The position numbers and the translations under genes were made by a program. The notes beneath the pieces are model-generated. The model was given only the letters and a program-made list of their open reading frames with translations. It did no database searches and had not been told where the DNA came from. A stretch of 64,000 bases of DNA from Kerstersia similis. Its GTDB lineage: Bacteria; Pseudomonadota; Gammaproteobacteria; Burkholderiales; Burkholderiaceae_B. The stretch spans positions 88,046-152,045 of the forward strand of contig NZ_CBCSIQ010000006.1 of NCBI RefSeq assembly GCF_965139615.1. The letters are read 5' to 3'. Of the stretch, positions 35,432 through 43,871 are shown piece after piece (within the stretch, counting starts at the first letter, position 1; every line of letters starts with the position of its first letter).

Positions 35432-36787
35432 CTACAAAGAACTCTTGAAAATCTTGCCGTCCTTCATAATGAGCCTGAGCGACTGCTCCGGCTGCGTCAG
35501 AAAGTCCAGGCTGGCTGACGGATCGCCGTCAACCACCAGCAGATCGGCCATGGCATCCTGCGCCAACACGCCAACCTTGCCCTGATAGGTATTGCGCGCA
35601 CCGGACATGCCGACCAGCTCGCCGTTCTGGCCGGTCGCAATACGCAGGGCTTCCAGCGGTGCGTAAAAACGCGTCATCTTGGCGAGCATGTGCCCGTGCT
35701 TGGGCAGGTTCTCGGGCGAAAACAGAATGTCCGTCCCCCAGGCCGTATTCACCTTCAGGCGTTGGGCGAACTCATAGGCGCGAACGGTTCCCTGCGCCAC
35801 CATCATCTGCTTGGCATGGCTGCGCGGGTCGGCGTGCGGGTTGGCGTCCTCGTCCCCCAGGAAAGGCTGCAGGCTCCACCAGACACCATTGTCGGCCATC
35901 AGTTTCGCCGTCTTTTCATCGTTCAGCTGGCCGTGCTCGATGGAGCGCACCCCCGCCTGTACCGCACGTTCTATACCGGCTGCGGTATAGACATGCACCA
36001 TGACGTAGGTGCCCCAATCACGCGCAGCCGCCACACCGGCACGCAGTTCCGCATCGGTGAATTGCAGGCTTTCCAGCGGGTCGTACACCGAGGTGACGCC
36101 CCCGCCAGCCATCAGCTTCAGCTGCGATGCCCCCAGCATCAGCTGCTCACGCGCCCGGCGCAGCACGGCGTCCGCGCCATCGGCCAGCACCGACATGCCG
36201 GCACGCTCGACATGGCTGGGCAGCCCTACGTTTTCGGTAATGTCATAGCGCATACGGAAATCACCATGACCGGAGGTCTGGGAAATCATCGCGCCCGAGG
36301 GAAAAATGCGCGGTCCAAAGACCACGCCTTCGTCGATGGCGCGTTTCAAGGCAAAGCTGGGGCCGCCGGCATCGCGTACCGTGGTGAAGCCGCGCATCAA
36401 GGTATTCTGGGCTTCGCGGGCCGCGACCAGGTGCAGGAACGCCACATCGGCCGTCATCGCTTCGAGTTGCGACACGCCGCACAGGGTCGAATGCCAATGC
36501 GCGTCGATCAAACCGGGCATGACGACCCGCCCGCCACAATCTATGACCTCGACGTCATCGCCCAGCGCTTCGCCAGCCGGCACGATGGCCTGGATGCGAT
36601 CGCCCACGATCCTGACATGCAGGCCGTCGCGCAGCGCCGCCGTCATGCCATCGAACAAACGCAGATTGGTCAGCACAACAGGACGCTGGCTCTGGCGGGG
36701 TTGATCCGAGAAGGCGCTATTTGCGCGAAACTTGAGAAACGGAGCAGCGCTCGCGGCCGGACCATTCGCGGCCACCCGGTATGTCAT
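35432..36787 (-). CDS. metal-dependent amidohydrolase (imidazolonepropionase/prolidase-like)
   Basis: A 451-residue amidohydrolase-superfamily enzyme if started at 36787; an ATG at 36799 or further upstream frames are possible and the start is uncertain. All metal-site residues are present: HxH in LIDAHWHSTLC, the carboxylated Lys in QLKLMAGGGV, His in YVMVHVYTAAG and RSIEHGQLND, and Asp in AWGTDILFSPE. The N- and C-terminal parts form the small beta-domain (LTNLRLFDGMT; KVGVLAQDAMADLLVVDGDP). The substrate could be a dipeptide, a hydantoin or a lactam. It lies 161 bases upstream of gadB on the same strand; a functional link to GABA metabolism is possible but unproven. Confidence 0.87.
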   Translation of the reverse strand: MTYRVAANGPAASAAPFLKFRANSAFSDQPRQSQRPVVLTNLRLFDGMTAALRDGLHVRIVGDRIQAIVPAGEALGDDVEVIDCGGRVVMPGLIDAHWHSTLCGVSQLEAMTADVAFLHLVAAREAQNTLMRGFTTVRDAGGPSFALKRAIDEGVVFGPRIFPSGAMISQTSGHGDFRMRYDITENVGLPSHVERAGMSVLADGADAVLRRAREQLMLGASQLKLMAGGGVTSVYDPLESLQFTDAELRAGVAAARDWGTYVMVHVYTAAGIERAVQAGVRSIEHGQLNDEKTAKLMADNGVWWSLQPFLGDEDANPHADPRSHAKQMMVAQGTVRAYEFAQRLKVNTAWGTDILFSPENLPKHGHMLAKMTRFYAPLEALRIATGQNGELVGMSGARNTYQGKVGVLAQDAMADLLVVDGDPSASLDFLTQPEQSLRLIMKDGKIFKSSL

Positions 36788-37199
36788 GTCCGCCGCCATG
36801 CGCCGGTAGGCCCAGCGCGCCACAGCGCTCACGCAGCCGCAGCGGCAAGACCCGGAATGCGGCTCTTGTCGTCCGCCCATGCGGGCGGCAAGCCTTTGCC
36901 CATTCACTGCATGCGACAAATACATCCGTCCTGCTCCTCGTCTATTGCCGGCTTCGCCATGCAAACTTCCATTCCTGCCCGTTTCACACGCCGCATGCGC
37001 GTTACCATGCACATACCGCCACGGCACGCCAAAGCTGGCCGCTCACCGGCCGCCACGTGCAAACAAGCGCTTCACAAGGTTCACAACACAAAACCGTCCG
37101 TGACCGCTTATTTCAAAATCTGACACTATCTCCAGCTTATCCTTTATTACCTCGAAGTATCTTGACAGATTGTTTCAGCGCTTCACAGATGACCCTTCC
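36788..37199. other. divergent intergenic region, 412 bases
   Basis: Between the leftward amidohydrolase and the rightward MTHFR-like gene. No credible gene; several short frames are low-complexity. A TTGACA-like hexamer at 37162-37167 is too close to the downstream start for a normal promoter. No clear palindrome or riboswitch was seen. Confidence 0.5.
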
Positions 37200-38069
37200 A
37201 TGACGCAGCCTTCCTGTTCTTCTGCGGCTCCTGCCGTCTCTGCCAACACTCTGCTGCAAGAATATTCCCTGGAAATGACTGCCAAGGAAATACGCTCCCT
37301 CGCAGCCCTGCGTACACTGGCAGCACCCGGCACACCGATCAACATCACCTTCCTGCCCAATGAACAGGACAGTGCCCGTCTGCAAGCCGCCATCCAGGCG
37401 CATTCGCAGGGCCTGCTGCCCGTGCCGCATCTGGCCGCACGCCGCATTCCTTCCGAAACCGCGCTGCGCAGCTACCTGTCCCGGTTGCGCGAACAGGCAG
37501 ACATCCAGCGTGTCTTTGTCATTGCAGGCGATCCTCCGCAACCGGCCGGCCCTTATGCCGATGCCTTGGCCTTGATACAGACCGGGCTGCTGGCCGAATA
37601 CGGTATCCGGCAGGTCAACATCAGCGGCTACCCGGATGGCCACCCCGGCATTCCGGATGCCCAGCTCTGGGCCGCCCTGCACGATAAGCATCGCGCCTTG
37701 TCACAGCAGGGCCATGACTACGAAATCATTACCCAGTTCGGCTTCGAAGCCGCGCCTGTCCTGGCGTGGCTGGAACGATTGCGCCAGGAAGGCATTACGG
37801 CCCCGGTGCGCATCGGCGTAGCGGGGCCCGTGGGCGTCCACAAGCTGCTGCGTTATGCCGCCGCCTGTGGCGTGGGCGCTTCTGCTGGTATCCTGCGCAA
37901 ATATGGCGTTTCACTGAGCCGCCTGTTCGATACCGCCGGCCCCGAGTTGCTGCTGCGCGCGCTGGCCGCCGGCCTGGAGCCCGAACGTCACGGTATCGTG
38001 CGACTGCATTTCTTCCCGTTTGGCGACATGGAAAAAACCCTGCGCTGGATTCTGGCGCAGCCAGCCTGA
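37200..38069 (+). CDS. methylenetetrahydrofolate reductase-like protein
   Basis: A 289-residue protein of the MTHFR superfamily, about MetF length. Recognisable blocks are VPHLAARRIPSETALRSYLSRL, the RVFVIAGDPPQPAGPYADAL motif, QVNISGYPDGHPGIPD and YEIITQFGFEAAPVLAWL. The N-terminal substrate/catalytic region differs from MetF (SLEMTAKEIRSLAAL in place of the usual EFFPPK), so it may not be a canonical MetF. It is followed, after 65 bases, by a SnoaL-like gene, a pairing that hints at a C1 or demethylation module. The reaction is not assigned. Confidence 0.75.
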   Translation: MTQPSCSSAAPAVSANTLLQEYSLEMTAKEIRSLAALRTLAAPGTPINITFLPNEQDSARLQAAIQAHSQGLLPVPHLAARRIPSETALRSYLSRLREQADIQRVFVIAGDPPQPAGPYADALALIQTGLLAEYGIRQVNISGYPDGHPGIPDAQLWAALHDKHRALSQQGHDYEIITQFGFEAAPVLAWLERLRQEGITAPVRIGVAGPVGVHKLLRYAAACGVGASAGILRKYGVSLSRLFDTAGPELLLRALAAGLEPERHGIVRLHFFPFGDMEKTLRWILAQPA

Positions 38070-38134
38070 CGTCCTTGCGGGCCAGGTCGGTTTTCCCGGC
38101 AACGGCCCAGTTCCACCACCCAGGAGACAAAAAA

Positions 38135-38590
38135 ATGACCCAACCCGCCTTGAAGCCGATGGATCAGTTACTGGTCAAAACCGCCTGTCGCGAGCTGGTG
38201 CTGCACACCGCCGCCCTGGCTGACCAAGGCGATTTTGCCGCCATGGCCGAACAGTTTTCCAAGGATGCCGTCCTGCAACGCCCCGGTGGCGAACCCTTGC
38301 AGGGCCGCCAGGCTATTTTGGATTCCTACCTGACCCGGCCTGCGGAACGCATCAGCATGCATCTGATCCTCGGCACGCGCTTTACCGAAGTCCATGCGAC
38401 CCATGCCTGCGCCATTACCCAGGTACAGCTCTGGAACGCGCTCGCCACCGACAGCCCCGGGCCATTCGGCCGCCCGGCCCGTGGACGGGAACTGGTTGGC
38501 CATTTCCACGACGAGTTCCGCCTGGAACAGGGAACCTGGAAAATTCTGCGCCGGGCTGCCGGCTTCGATCTATTCCTGGATATTCCCTGA
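38135..38590 (+). CDS. SnoaL-like/NTF2-fold protein
   Basis: A 151-residue NTF2-fold protein, with AGGAG well placed before the ATG. The typical elements are visible: helix with LVLHTAALADQGDFAAMAEQF, a strand with DAVLQRPGGEPLQGRQAILDSY, and the C-terminal sheet ELVGHFHDEFRLEQGTWKILRRA. The family includes isomerases, hydroxylase small subunits and nonenzymatic proteins, so function is open. It lies after the MTHFR-like gene and is followed by a hairpin with a T-rich tail. Confidence 0.78.
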   Translation: MTQPALKPMDQLLVKTACRELVLHTAALADQGDFAAMAEQFSKDAVLQRPGGEPLQGRQAILDSYLTRPAERISMHLILGTRFTEVHATHACAITQVQLWNALATDSPGPFGRPARGRELVGHFHDEFRLEQGTWKILRRAAGFDLFLDIP

Positions 38591-38644
38591 ATCCCTGCTT
38601 GCCTGGGCAGCTTGCCTGCCCCCTCTGCCCGGCCACATAAACCA

Positions 38645-38704
38645 CAGGCCCCTGACTCTCCCGGCATGCATGGCGTGCCAGGAAAATCAGGGGCCTGTTT
38701 GTTT
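38645..38704 (+). terminator. terminator-like hairpin after the SnoaL-like gene
   Basis: An 11-bp perfect stem (CAGGCCCCTGA at 38645-38655, TCAGGGGCCTG at 38687-38697) with a 31-base loop that itself folds (GGCATG...CGTGCC), followed by TTTGTTT. It lies 54 bases after the stop codon. Confidence 0.55.
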
Positions 38705-38763
38705 CCTGCCCCGCTCCGCCAACCGTCGGAGAGAGGCAGGATGAAAGTTCAGGTGTACCGGGC

Positions 38764-40056
38764 TTAAACCGCGGCCAGCGCCTGTTCCAGATCGGCGAGC
38801 AGATCGTCGATGTGTTCGATGCCAATGGACAAGCGCACGGTTTCTTCGCGTACACCAGCCTTGGCCAATTCTTCAGGGTTCAACTGACGGTGCGTGGTGG
38901 ACGCCGGGTGCGTGGCCAGCGACTTGGCGTCACCGATATTGACCAGGCGCGTGAACAGCTTGAGCGCATCCTGGAAACGGGCGCCGCCATCGCGGCCACC
39001 CTGGACGCCGAAGGTCATCAGGCCAGGCACGCGGCCCTTCAGGTATTTCTGCGCCAGGGCATGATCCGGATGATCTTCCAGGCCGGCATAGTTGACCCAT
39101 TCCACCTTCGGATGCTGCTTCAGGAAGCGGGCAACGGCCAGCGCGTTATCGACGATGCGGTCCACGCGCAGCGCGACGGTTTCGATGCCTTGCAGGATCA
39201 GGAACGCATTGAAGGGGGAGATCGCGGCGCCGGTATTGCGCAGCGGCACGACACGAGCACGGCCGATATAGGCTGCTGCCCCCAGGGCCTCGGTATAGAC
39301 CACGCCGTGATAGCTGACATCCGGCTCGTTCAGACGGCGGAAGCGTTCTTTGTGCTCGGCCCAGGGGAACTTGCCCGAGTCGATGATTGCGCCGCCCAGC
39401 GAGGTGCCGTGGCCGCCCAGGTATTTGGTGAGCGACTGCACCACGATGTCTGCGCCGTGTTCGATCGGACGCAGCAGGTAGGGGGACGGCACGGTGTTAT
39501 CGACGATCAGCGGCAGGCCATGGCGGTGGGCCACTTCGGCAATGGCGGCGATATCGGTGATATTGCCCAGCGGGTTGCCCACGGACTCGACGAAAATGGC
39601 CTTGGTGCGCTCGTCGATCAGGCCGGCGAAGGAATCGGGGTCGGCACCATTGGCGAAGCGGGTCGTAATGCCCAGCTGCGGCAGGGTATGCGCGAACAGG
39701 TTGTAGGTGCCGCCATACAGGGTGGACGCGGAAATGATGTTGTCGCCAGCCTCGGCGATGGTCTGGATCGCATAGGTGACCGCAGCCTGGCCCGACGCCA
39801 GCGCCAGCGCGGCAATACCGCCTTCCAGGGCAGCCACGCGCTGTTCCAGCACATCCGTGGTGGGGTTCATGATGCGGGTGTAGATATTGCCCTTGACCTT
39901 CAGGTCGAAGAGATCCGCACCATGCTGGGTATCGTCGAAGGAATAGGCGACCGTCTGGTAGATGGGCACGGCCACGGCATGCGTGGTCGGCTCCGGCGTG
40001 TAGCCGGCGTGGACGGCAATGGTTTCAAACTTCCAGTTATCGGACTGCTGGCTCAT
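38764..40056 (-). CDS. metY: O-acetylhomoserine sulfhydrylase
   Basis: A 430-residue PLP enzyme that makes homocysteine directly from O-acetylhomoserine and sulfide. Seen: TIAVHAGYTPEPTTHAVAVP at the N-terminus, ALASGQAAVTYAIQTIAEAG, VESVGNPLGNITDIAAIA, and the PLP lysine in VVQSLTKYLGGHGTSLGG. The ~430-residue length and these motifs favour MetY over the shorter MetB/MetC/MetZ group. It is monocistronic by appearance. Confidence 0.95.
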   Translation of the reverse strand: MSQQSDNWKFETIAVHAGYTPEPTTHAVAVPIYQTVAYSFDDTQHGADLFDLKVKGNIYTRIMNPTTDVLEQRVAALEGGIAALALASGQAAVTYAIQTIAEAGDNIISASTLYGGTYNLFAHTLPQLGITTRFANGADPDSFAGLIDERTKAIFVESVGNPLGNITDIAAIAEVAHRHGLPLIVDNTVPSPYLLRPIEHGADIVVQSLTKYLGGHGTSLGGAIIDSGKFPWAEHKERFRRLNEPDVSYHGVVYTEALGAAAYIGRARVVPLRNTGAAISPFNAFLILQGIETVALRVDRIVDNALAVARFLKQHPKVEWVNYAGLEDHPDHALAQKYLKGRVPGLMTFGVQGGRDGGARFQDALKLFTRLVNIGDAKSLATHPASTTHRQLNPEELAKAGVREETVRLSIGIEHIDDLLADLEQALAAV

Positions 40057-40379
40057 GAAGGATAGTCTCCGGTCTATGCGAACACGGCTGCCATCCCCGC
40101 CTTATCCCTGACAGGTTATCAGGCGACAGCTGCCGTACAAACCCGCATCTTGCTCAAAGCCAGGCCAGATGGCAACCGGAAAGTGCCATATATGTTCATA
40201 ACGATTTTTCATTAAAGCCTGGCAAGCCTAGAATTTCCGGGAATATCGCGCATCCCGACCCATCCGGGCGCTTTCACGCCATTCCGGACATCCATGCCGT
40301 TTGTCATGGATGCTGCCAGACCCTGCCCCGTTTCTGGTGCCCCGCCACAGCGGACCACTCAGCCAGGCGCAGGCGCGCC
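40057..40379. other. metY upstream region, 323 bases
   Basis: Contains the metY promoter region and the 3' side of the next leftward gene. The AT-rich segment at 40190-40215 is the likeliest promoter zone. No SAM-II, SAM-alpha or other methionine riboswitch could be recognised by eye. Confidence 0.45.
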
Positions 40380-40883
40380 TCAGCCGGCGCTGCCTACCGC
40401 CTGCGCAATACGCTGCAGGCATTCCCTGGCATCGCCATGAACGATCTGTATCCGGCAAGCCAGCATCAGATTCAGCGGCAGGCCGAAATCCTCGATGACA
40501 TAGCCTTGGGCGTCGAGATGCCGGCCGGCTTCATCGAGTTGCCCAGGAATCTGCCCCAGCAAGGGCGAACTCTCGTGGGTATAGCCCCATACCGGCTTGC
40601 CTTGCGCCACGGCATAGCCCGTTTCGAACACCGTGCCGGAATCCGGCTCATGGCCGCGGAAAGGGTTGAGATTGGCCATGACCATGTCCGCCGCGTCGAT
40701 CAGGGCGAGATTGGCGGCACAAATCCATTGCGCCAGGGCCAGGCCGGACAGGTCTGCAGGCGCCTGATTATCGAGCGGGTACAGCCCCTCCAGCCCCAGG
40801 TCGGCGCAAGCCGCCTTGAGGCTGGCGCCGTACACCACGGCGTCGGGACGAAAGACATCAAAACCTGCGAGATAGATTTTCAT
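40380..40883 (-). CDS. nucleoside 2-deoxyribosyltransferase-like protein
   Basis: A 167-residue protein of the nucleoside 2-deoxyribosyltransferase/CMP hydrolase family. Start: MKIYLAGFDVFRPDAVVYG; catalytic region: DSGTVFETGYAVAQGKPVWGY, with the Asp and Glu typical of the family, and ADMVMANLNPFRGHEPD. Members exchange bases on deoxynucleosides or hydrolyse nucleotides. It is 53 bases downstream of infA on the same strand. The exact activity is not assigned. Confidence 0.85.
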   Translation of the reverse strand: MKIYLAGFDVFRPDAVVYGASLKAACADLGLEGLYPLDNQAPADLSGLALAQWICAANLALIDAADMVMANLNPFRGHEPDSGTVFETGYAVAQGKPVWGYTHESSPLLGQIPGQLDEAGRHLDAQGYVIEDFGLPLNLMLACRIQIVHGDARECLQRIAQAVGSAG

Positions 40884-40936
40884 GCTGGTCGAACCTGTGC
40901 CGCCGGGCCGGACATTCCCCGCCCGGCGGCACGCGA

Positions 40937-41203
40937 TCAACGATGATGGAAGTTGCCGGCGGGCCGGGGCGGCGCGCTGCGTTCATCCTTGTGGCGGAAA
41001 TTGATACGGCCCTTGGTCAGGTCATACGGGGACATTTCCAGCGTCACCCGATCACCGGCAAGAATACGGATACGGTGCTTGCGCATACGTCCGGAAGCAT
41101 AGGCGGAAACCTCGACCCCATTGTCCAGTGTCACGCGGTAGCGGCTGTCCGGCAGGACTTCGCCCACGACACCATTCAATTCAATCAGCTCTTCCTTGGC
41201 CAT
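40937..41203 (-). CDS. infA: translation initiation factor IF-1 (extended C-terminus)
   Basis: An 88-residue S1/OB-fold protein: IELNGVVGEVLPDSRYRVTLDNG, GRMRKHRIRILAGDRVTLEMSPYDLTKGRI. The normal IF-1 is about 72 residues; this copy has a 16-residue basic, proline-rich tail (ERSAPPRPAGNFHHR). Betaproteobacteria often carry a second, stand-alone infA outside the ribosomal-protein operon, and this is probably that copy. Confidence 0.93.
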   Translation of the reverse strand: MAKEELIELNGVVGEVLPDSRYRVTLDNGVEVSAYASGRMRKHRIRILAGDRVTLEMSPYDLTKGRINFRHKDERSAPPRPAGNFHHR

Positions 41204-41770
41204 GGCAGGACTCCTTCAGAAATAAAACGACTGCGACGGGCGCGCTGTCAGCGCAGCCATTCCCGGCATCAACGGCAAATACAGTGTTCGGCCAATGGCA
41301 ACGGCATGCAAGGCAACAAACCCTACACCCGGCTCCAGGCCGTCACAGGCAGAAGAAAATGGAAAACACGCCGACACCAGGAACTGGCGAACAGGCGCGG
41401 CTGGCAAACCCACGCGTGCGGCAACATGCCGCTGTCTGGTCGTCGCGGCGGCGCGGTCGCAGGCAGCGCCGCCGGAACAGAAGCCGAACGCATCGCAAGA
41501 AATACCCAGTGACTGCTCGCAGGCTGTATCAGATCCCCCTGGATGAGCCAGGGGATACAGGCGGCGCCCGGGCGAGCGATGCTCGATCAGACAAAAAGAT
41601 TGCTATTCAGGGTAACACGATCACGGGAAAAGGGCCAGGCTTTGGCCATGACAGGCCCGCCTCGTCACGCGCACCAGCGCGCATAACCACACTTGACCAC
41701 ATTTCGTGCCGGATCGCCTGCCAGCGCCTGCCGGCCCACAGACCGGCAGGTGCACAACCAACATCCGTCA
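41204..41770. other. intergenic region, 567 bases
   Basis: No credible gene; short frames have low-complexity, arginine- and proline-rich content. It holds the infA promoter region. A hairpin CCCCTGG-ATGAG-CCAGGGG at 41536-41554 has no T-tract and is 216 bases from the nearest gene end. Confidence 0.55.
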
Positions 41771-43852
41771 TCAGGCCGGTTGACTGCGCCTGCGCCACCC
41801 CAGCGCAGCCAGCAATGGCAACAGGCCCAGCGCCAACGCGCCGCCATTACCGCCATCGGGCTCGGTTACCGGCGCGGCCACAACGACCCGCACCGTGGAC
41901 AAGGCATTACCGCCTTCCCCCGTGCAACGCAGCGTGTAGTTGTGCTCGCCCTCGGCAGGCTGGATAGACAGTTCGCCCGTAGCCGCCTGTTCACCGCTCC
42001 AGGCGCCGCTGGCCTGACATTGGGAAGCATCACGCACACGCCAGCGCAACATGGTGCTGGCGCCTGGTGCCAGGTTGGCCGCATCGGCAGCAAACTGCTC
42101 GATCACGGCAGGCAAGGTAATGCGAACCTGCACGCTGGCGCTGGCATCGGCCCCCGCGCCACGGCAATCCAGGTGGAAGGTGAACTCGCCCCCTTCCGCC
42201 GGCGCCACGCTTTCGCTGCCAATGCCGGGTTTATCGCCACTCCAGTCCCCGGAGGCCGTGCAGCCCAGGGCATCGGCGGTTTTCCAGTCCAGGGTAATGC
42301 GGCTACCCAACGGCGCCACCACCGGTGTGGCAGTGAACGATTGGATCACCGCATCGGCAGGCGGCACCACTTCCACCGTCGCACTTTCCTGCACGGTACT
42401 GCCATCGTGGCCGGTGCAACTGAGCGTGAAGGTATTGAATCCGGGCGTGGGCGGCGTGATCACCTCGGTACCGCTGCTACCCCGCTCGCCTTGCCAGGCA
42501 CCGCCCGCCGTGCAAGCCGCAACATTATTGGCCGCCCAGGCCAAGGTGGTGTACTGGCCCAGGTCGATGCGATCGGGCGCCGCGCGGAACAGCGTAATGA
42601 CCGGGGGATCGGCTGGCGGCACATAACCGGTATCCACAGCATAAACGGTGCCCTGATACACCCCGCCCCACTCCCCGGCCGTATTGCCATACAACTTGCC
42701 GTCGTGGCCCAGCGTCAGGTTGAACGGCGTCTTGCCATCTACATCCGCCTTGAAGGCATGCAGGGACTCGAAGCCACCGTTTGGCTCATCCATCCGGGTC
42801 GTGACGATACGGAACAGCGTCCCGTCGCCATGAGCGCCGCCCGCAGCCGTCGTGCCATATATGTTGCCGTCAGGCCCGGTCACCAAGCTTCCCGTTGCAA
42901 TCTTGCCATCCTGGCTGGCCGCATCATTGAAGCCATGCAGAATCTGAAAACCCGTGCCATCCTTGCGGATGCGGTACAGCGCGCCATTTCCATTCGGCCC
43001 CTGCATCGACGTGCTGCCGATCAACCAGGCGCCGCTTTCCGCCAGGCCTGCCGCATTGCGTGGGCTGCCATAGTCAGGAATGACAGACCGGTATTGGGCA
43101 GGCTGCCCCTGCTCGGCGGTGAAATGATGCAGCACCTGGAAGTCCGCCCCATTGGGCCGCAGACGGAAAATCGTGCCCACGTTGTTGTCGCCGCCCTGGC
43201 CAGCCACGCCATAAAGCCAACCATCCGAACCGACGATGACTACCGCCGCATTGCTGCCGGTCGCCGGGTTCATCTGATGCACGACCGTGAACGCCGATTG
43301 ATCAGCCGACAGCCGTTTGATTGCGCCTTCGCGCAAACCGGTACCGACGGAACTCCCACGATCCAGCACATACACGTTGCCGGCAGCATCCACCGCCATA
43401 TTGCCGGTCGCCTGACTGATTTTTGCCGGCCGGTCCACCTGGGTCGGCGCCAGCACTTCCGAGGCCGTGCCACTCTCATCGAAACGGAACATCAGCCCCA
43501 TGCTGGTACCGCCACCGATATAAGTCGCGCCGTAAATATTGCCATTCTGATCTGCGACCGTCGAGGTCGCCATATTCGGCAAGCCATACTGATGCGTCAT
43601 GATGCCGCTGGGCAGCGCGTATGTCGTGTAGCCACTGCCATCAACGGCCATTTCCCAGACCAGCCCTTCGGCCAGACCATGCAGCTTGCCGTCGCGGCCC
43701 AGATGCACGCTGCCAACCGTCTGTGAGGCGCCACTTTCATGCTTGAAGGCATGGAGATGCGTGACGCTGACCTGCTGCGCCTGCACCACCGATGCGCCCA
43801 CCATCCATGCGCAGACGGCAAGCGCAGCGCAGGCAATGCGTAATCTCGTCAT
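41771..43852 (-). CDS. secreted GloVer-repeat protein with Ig-like modules and GlyGly-CTERM-like tail
   Basis: A 693-residue predicted surface protein. After a signal peptide (about 1-26, ending VQAQQ) come about seven GloVer/TIGR03803-type repeats (for example PDGNIYGTTAAGGAHGDGTLFRI), which resemble beta-propeller blades. Residues about 415-655 hold three ~80-residue Ig-like modules, each with a paired Cys and a conserved W-S/Q-G (CTASGDWSG...LDCRG). The C-terminus is Gly-Gly, a hydrophobic helix and a basic end (GGNGGALALGLLPLLAALGWRRR), like a GlyGly-CTERM sorting signal. It lies 19 bases after a paralogue and downstream of a TonB-dependent receptor. Function unknown. Confidence 0.82.
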   Translation of the reverse strand: MTRLRIACAALAVCAWMVGASVVQAQQVSVTHLHAFKHESGASQTVGSVHLGRDGKLHGLAEGLVWEMAVDGSGYTTYALPSGIMTHQYGLPNMATSTVADQNGNIYGATYIGGGTSMGLMFRFDESGTASEVLAPTQVDRPAKISQATGNMAVDAAGNVYVLDRGSSVGTGLREGAIKRLSADQSAFTVVHQMNPATGSNAAVVIVGSDGWLYGVAGQGGDNNVGTIFRLRPNGADFQVLHHFTAEQGQPAQYRSVIPDYGSPRNAAGLAESGAWLIGSTSMQGPNGNGALYRIRKDGTGFQILHGFNDAASQDGKIATGSLVTGPDGNIYGTTAAGGAHGDGTLFRIVTTRMDEPNGGFESLHAFKADVDGKTPFNLTLGHDGKLYGNTAGEWGGVYQGTVYAVDTGYVPPADPPVITLFRAAPDRIDLGQYTTLAWAANNVAACTAGGAWQGERGSSGTEVITPPTPGFNTFTLSCTGHDGSTVQESATVEVVPPADAVIQSFTATPVVAPLGSRITLDWKTADALGCTASGDWSGDKPGIGSESVAPAEGGEFTFHLDCRGAGADASASVQVRITLPAVIEQFAADAANLAPGASTMLRWRVRDASQCQASGAWSGEQAATGELSIQPAEGEHNYTLRCTGEGGNALSTVRVVVAAPVTEPDGGNGGALALGLLPLLAALGWRRRSQPA

Positions 43853-43871
43853 ATCAATTCCCTGTCTATAT

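Noticed and set aside
40057..40250. methionine (SAM) riboswitch before metY
   Set aside because: No SAM-II or SAM-alpha consensus could be laid out by eye; a covariance search would decide.
41536..41554. terminator or small RNA hairpin
   Set aside because: The stem has no T-tract on either strand and no gene ends nearby; nothing supports transcription.
41693..43726. 677-codon open frame on the plus strand
   Set aside because: Antisense to the GloVer-repeat gene; the repeats on the coding strand explain it.
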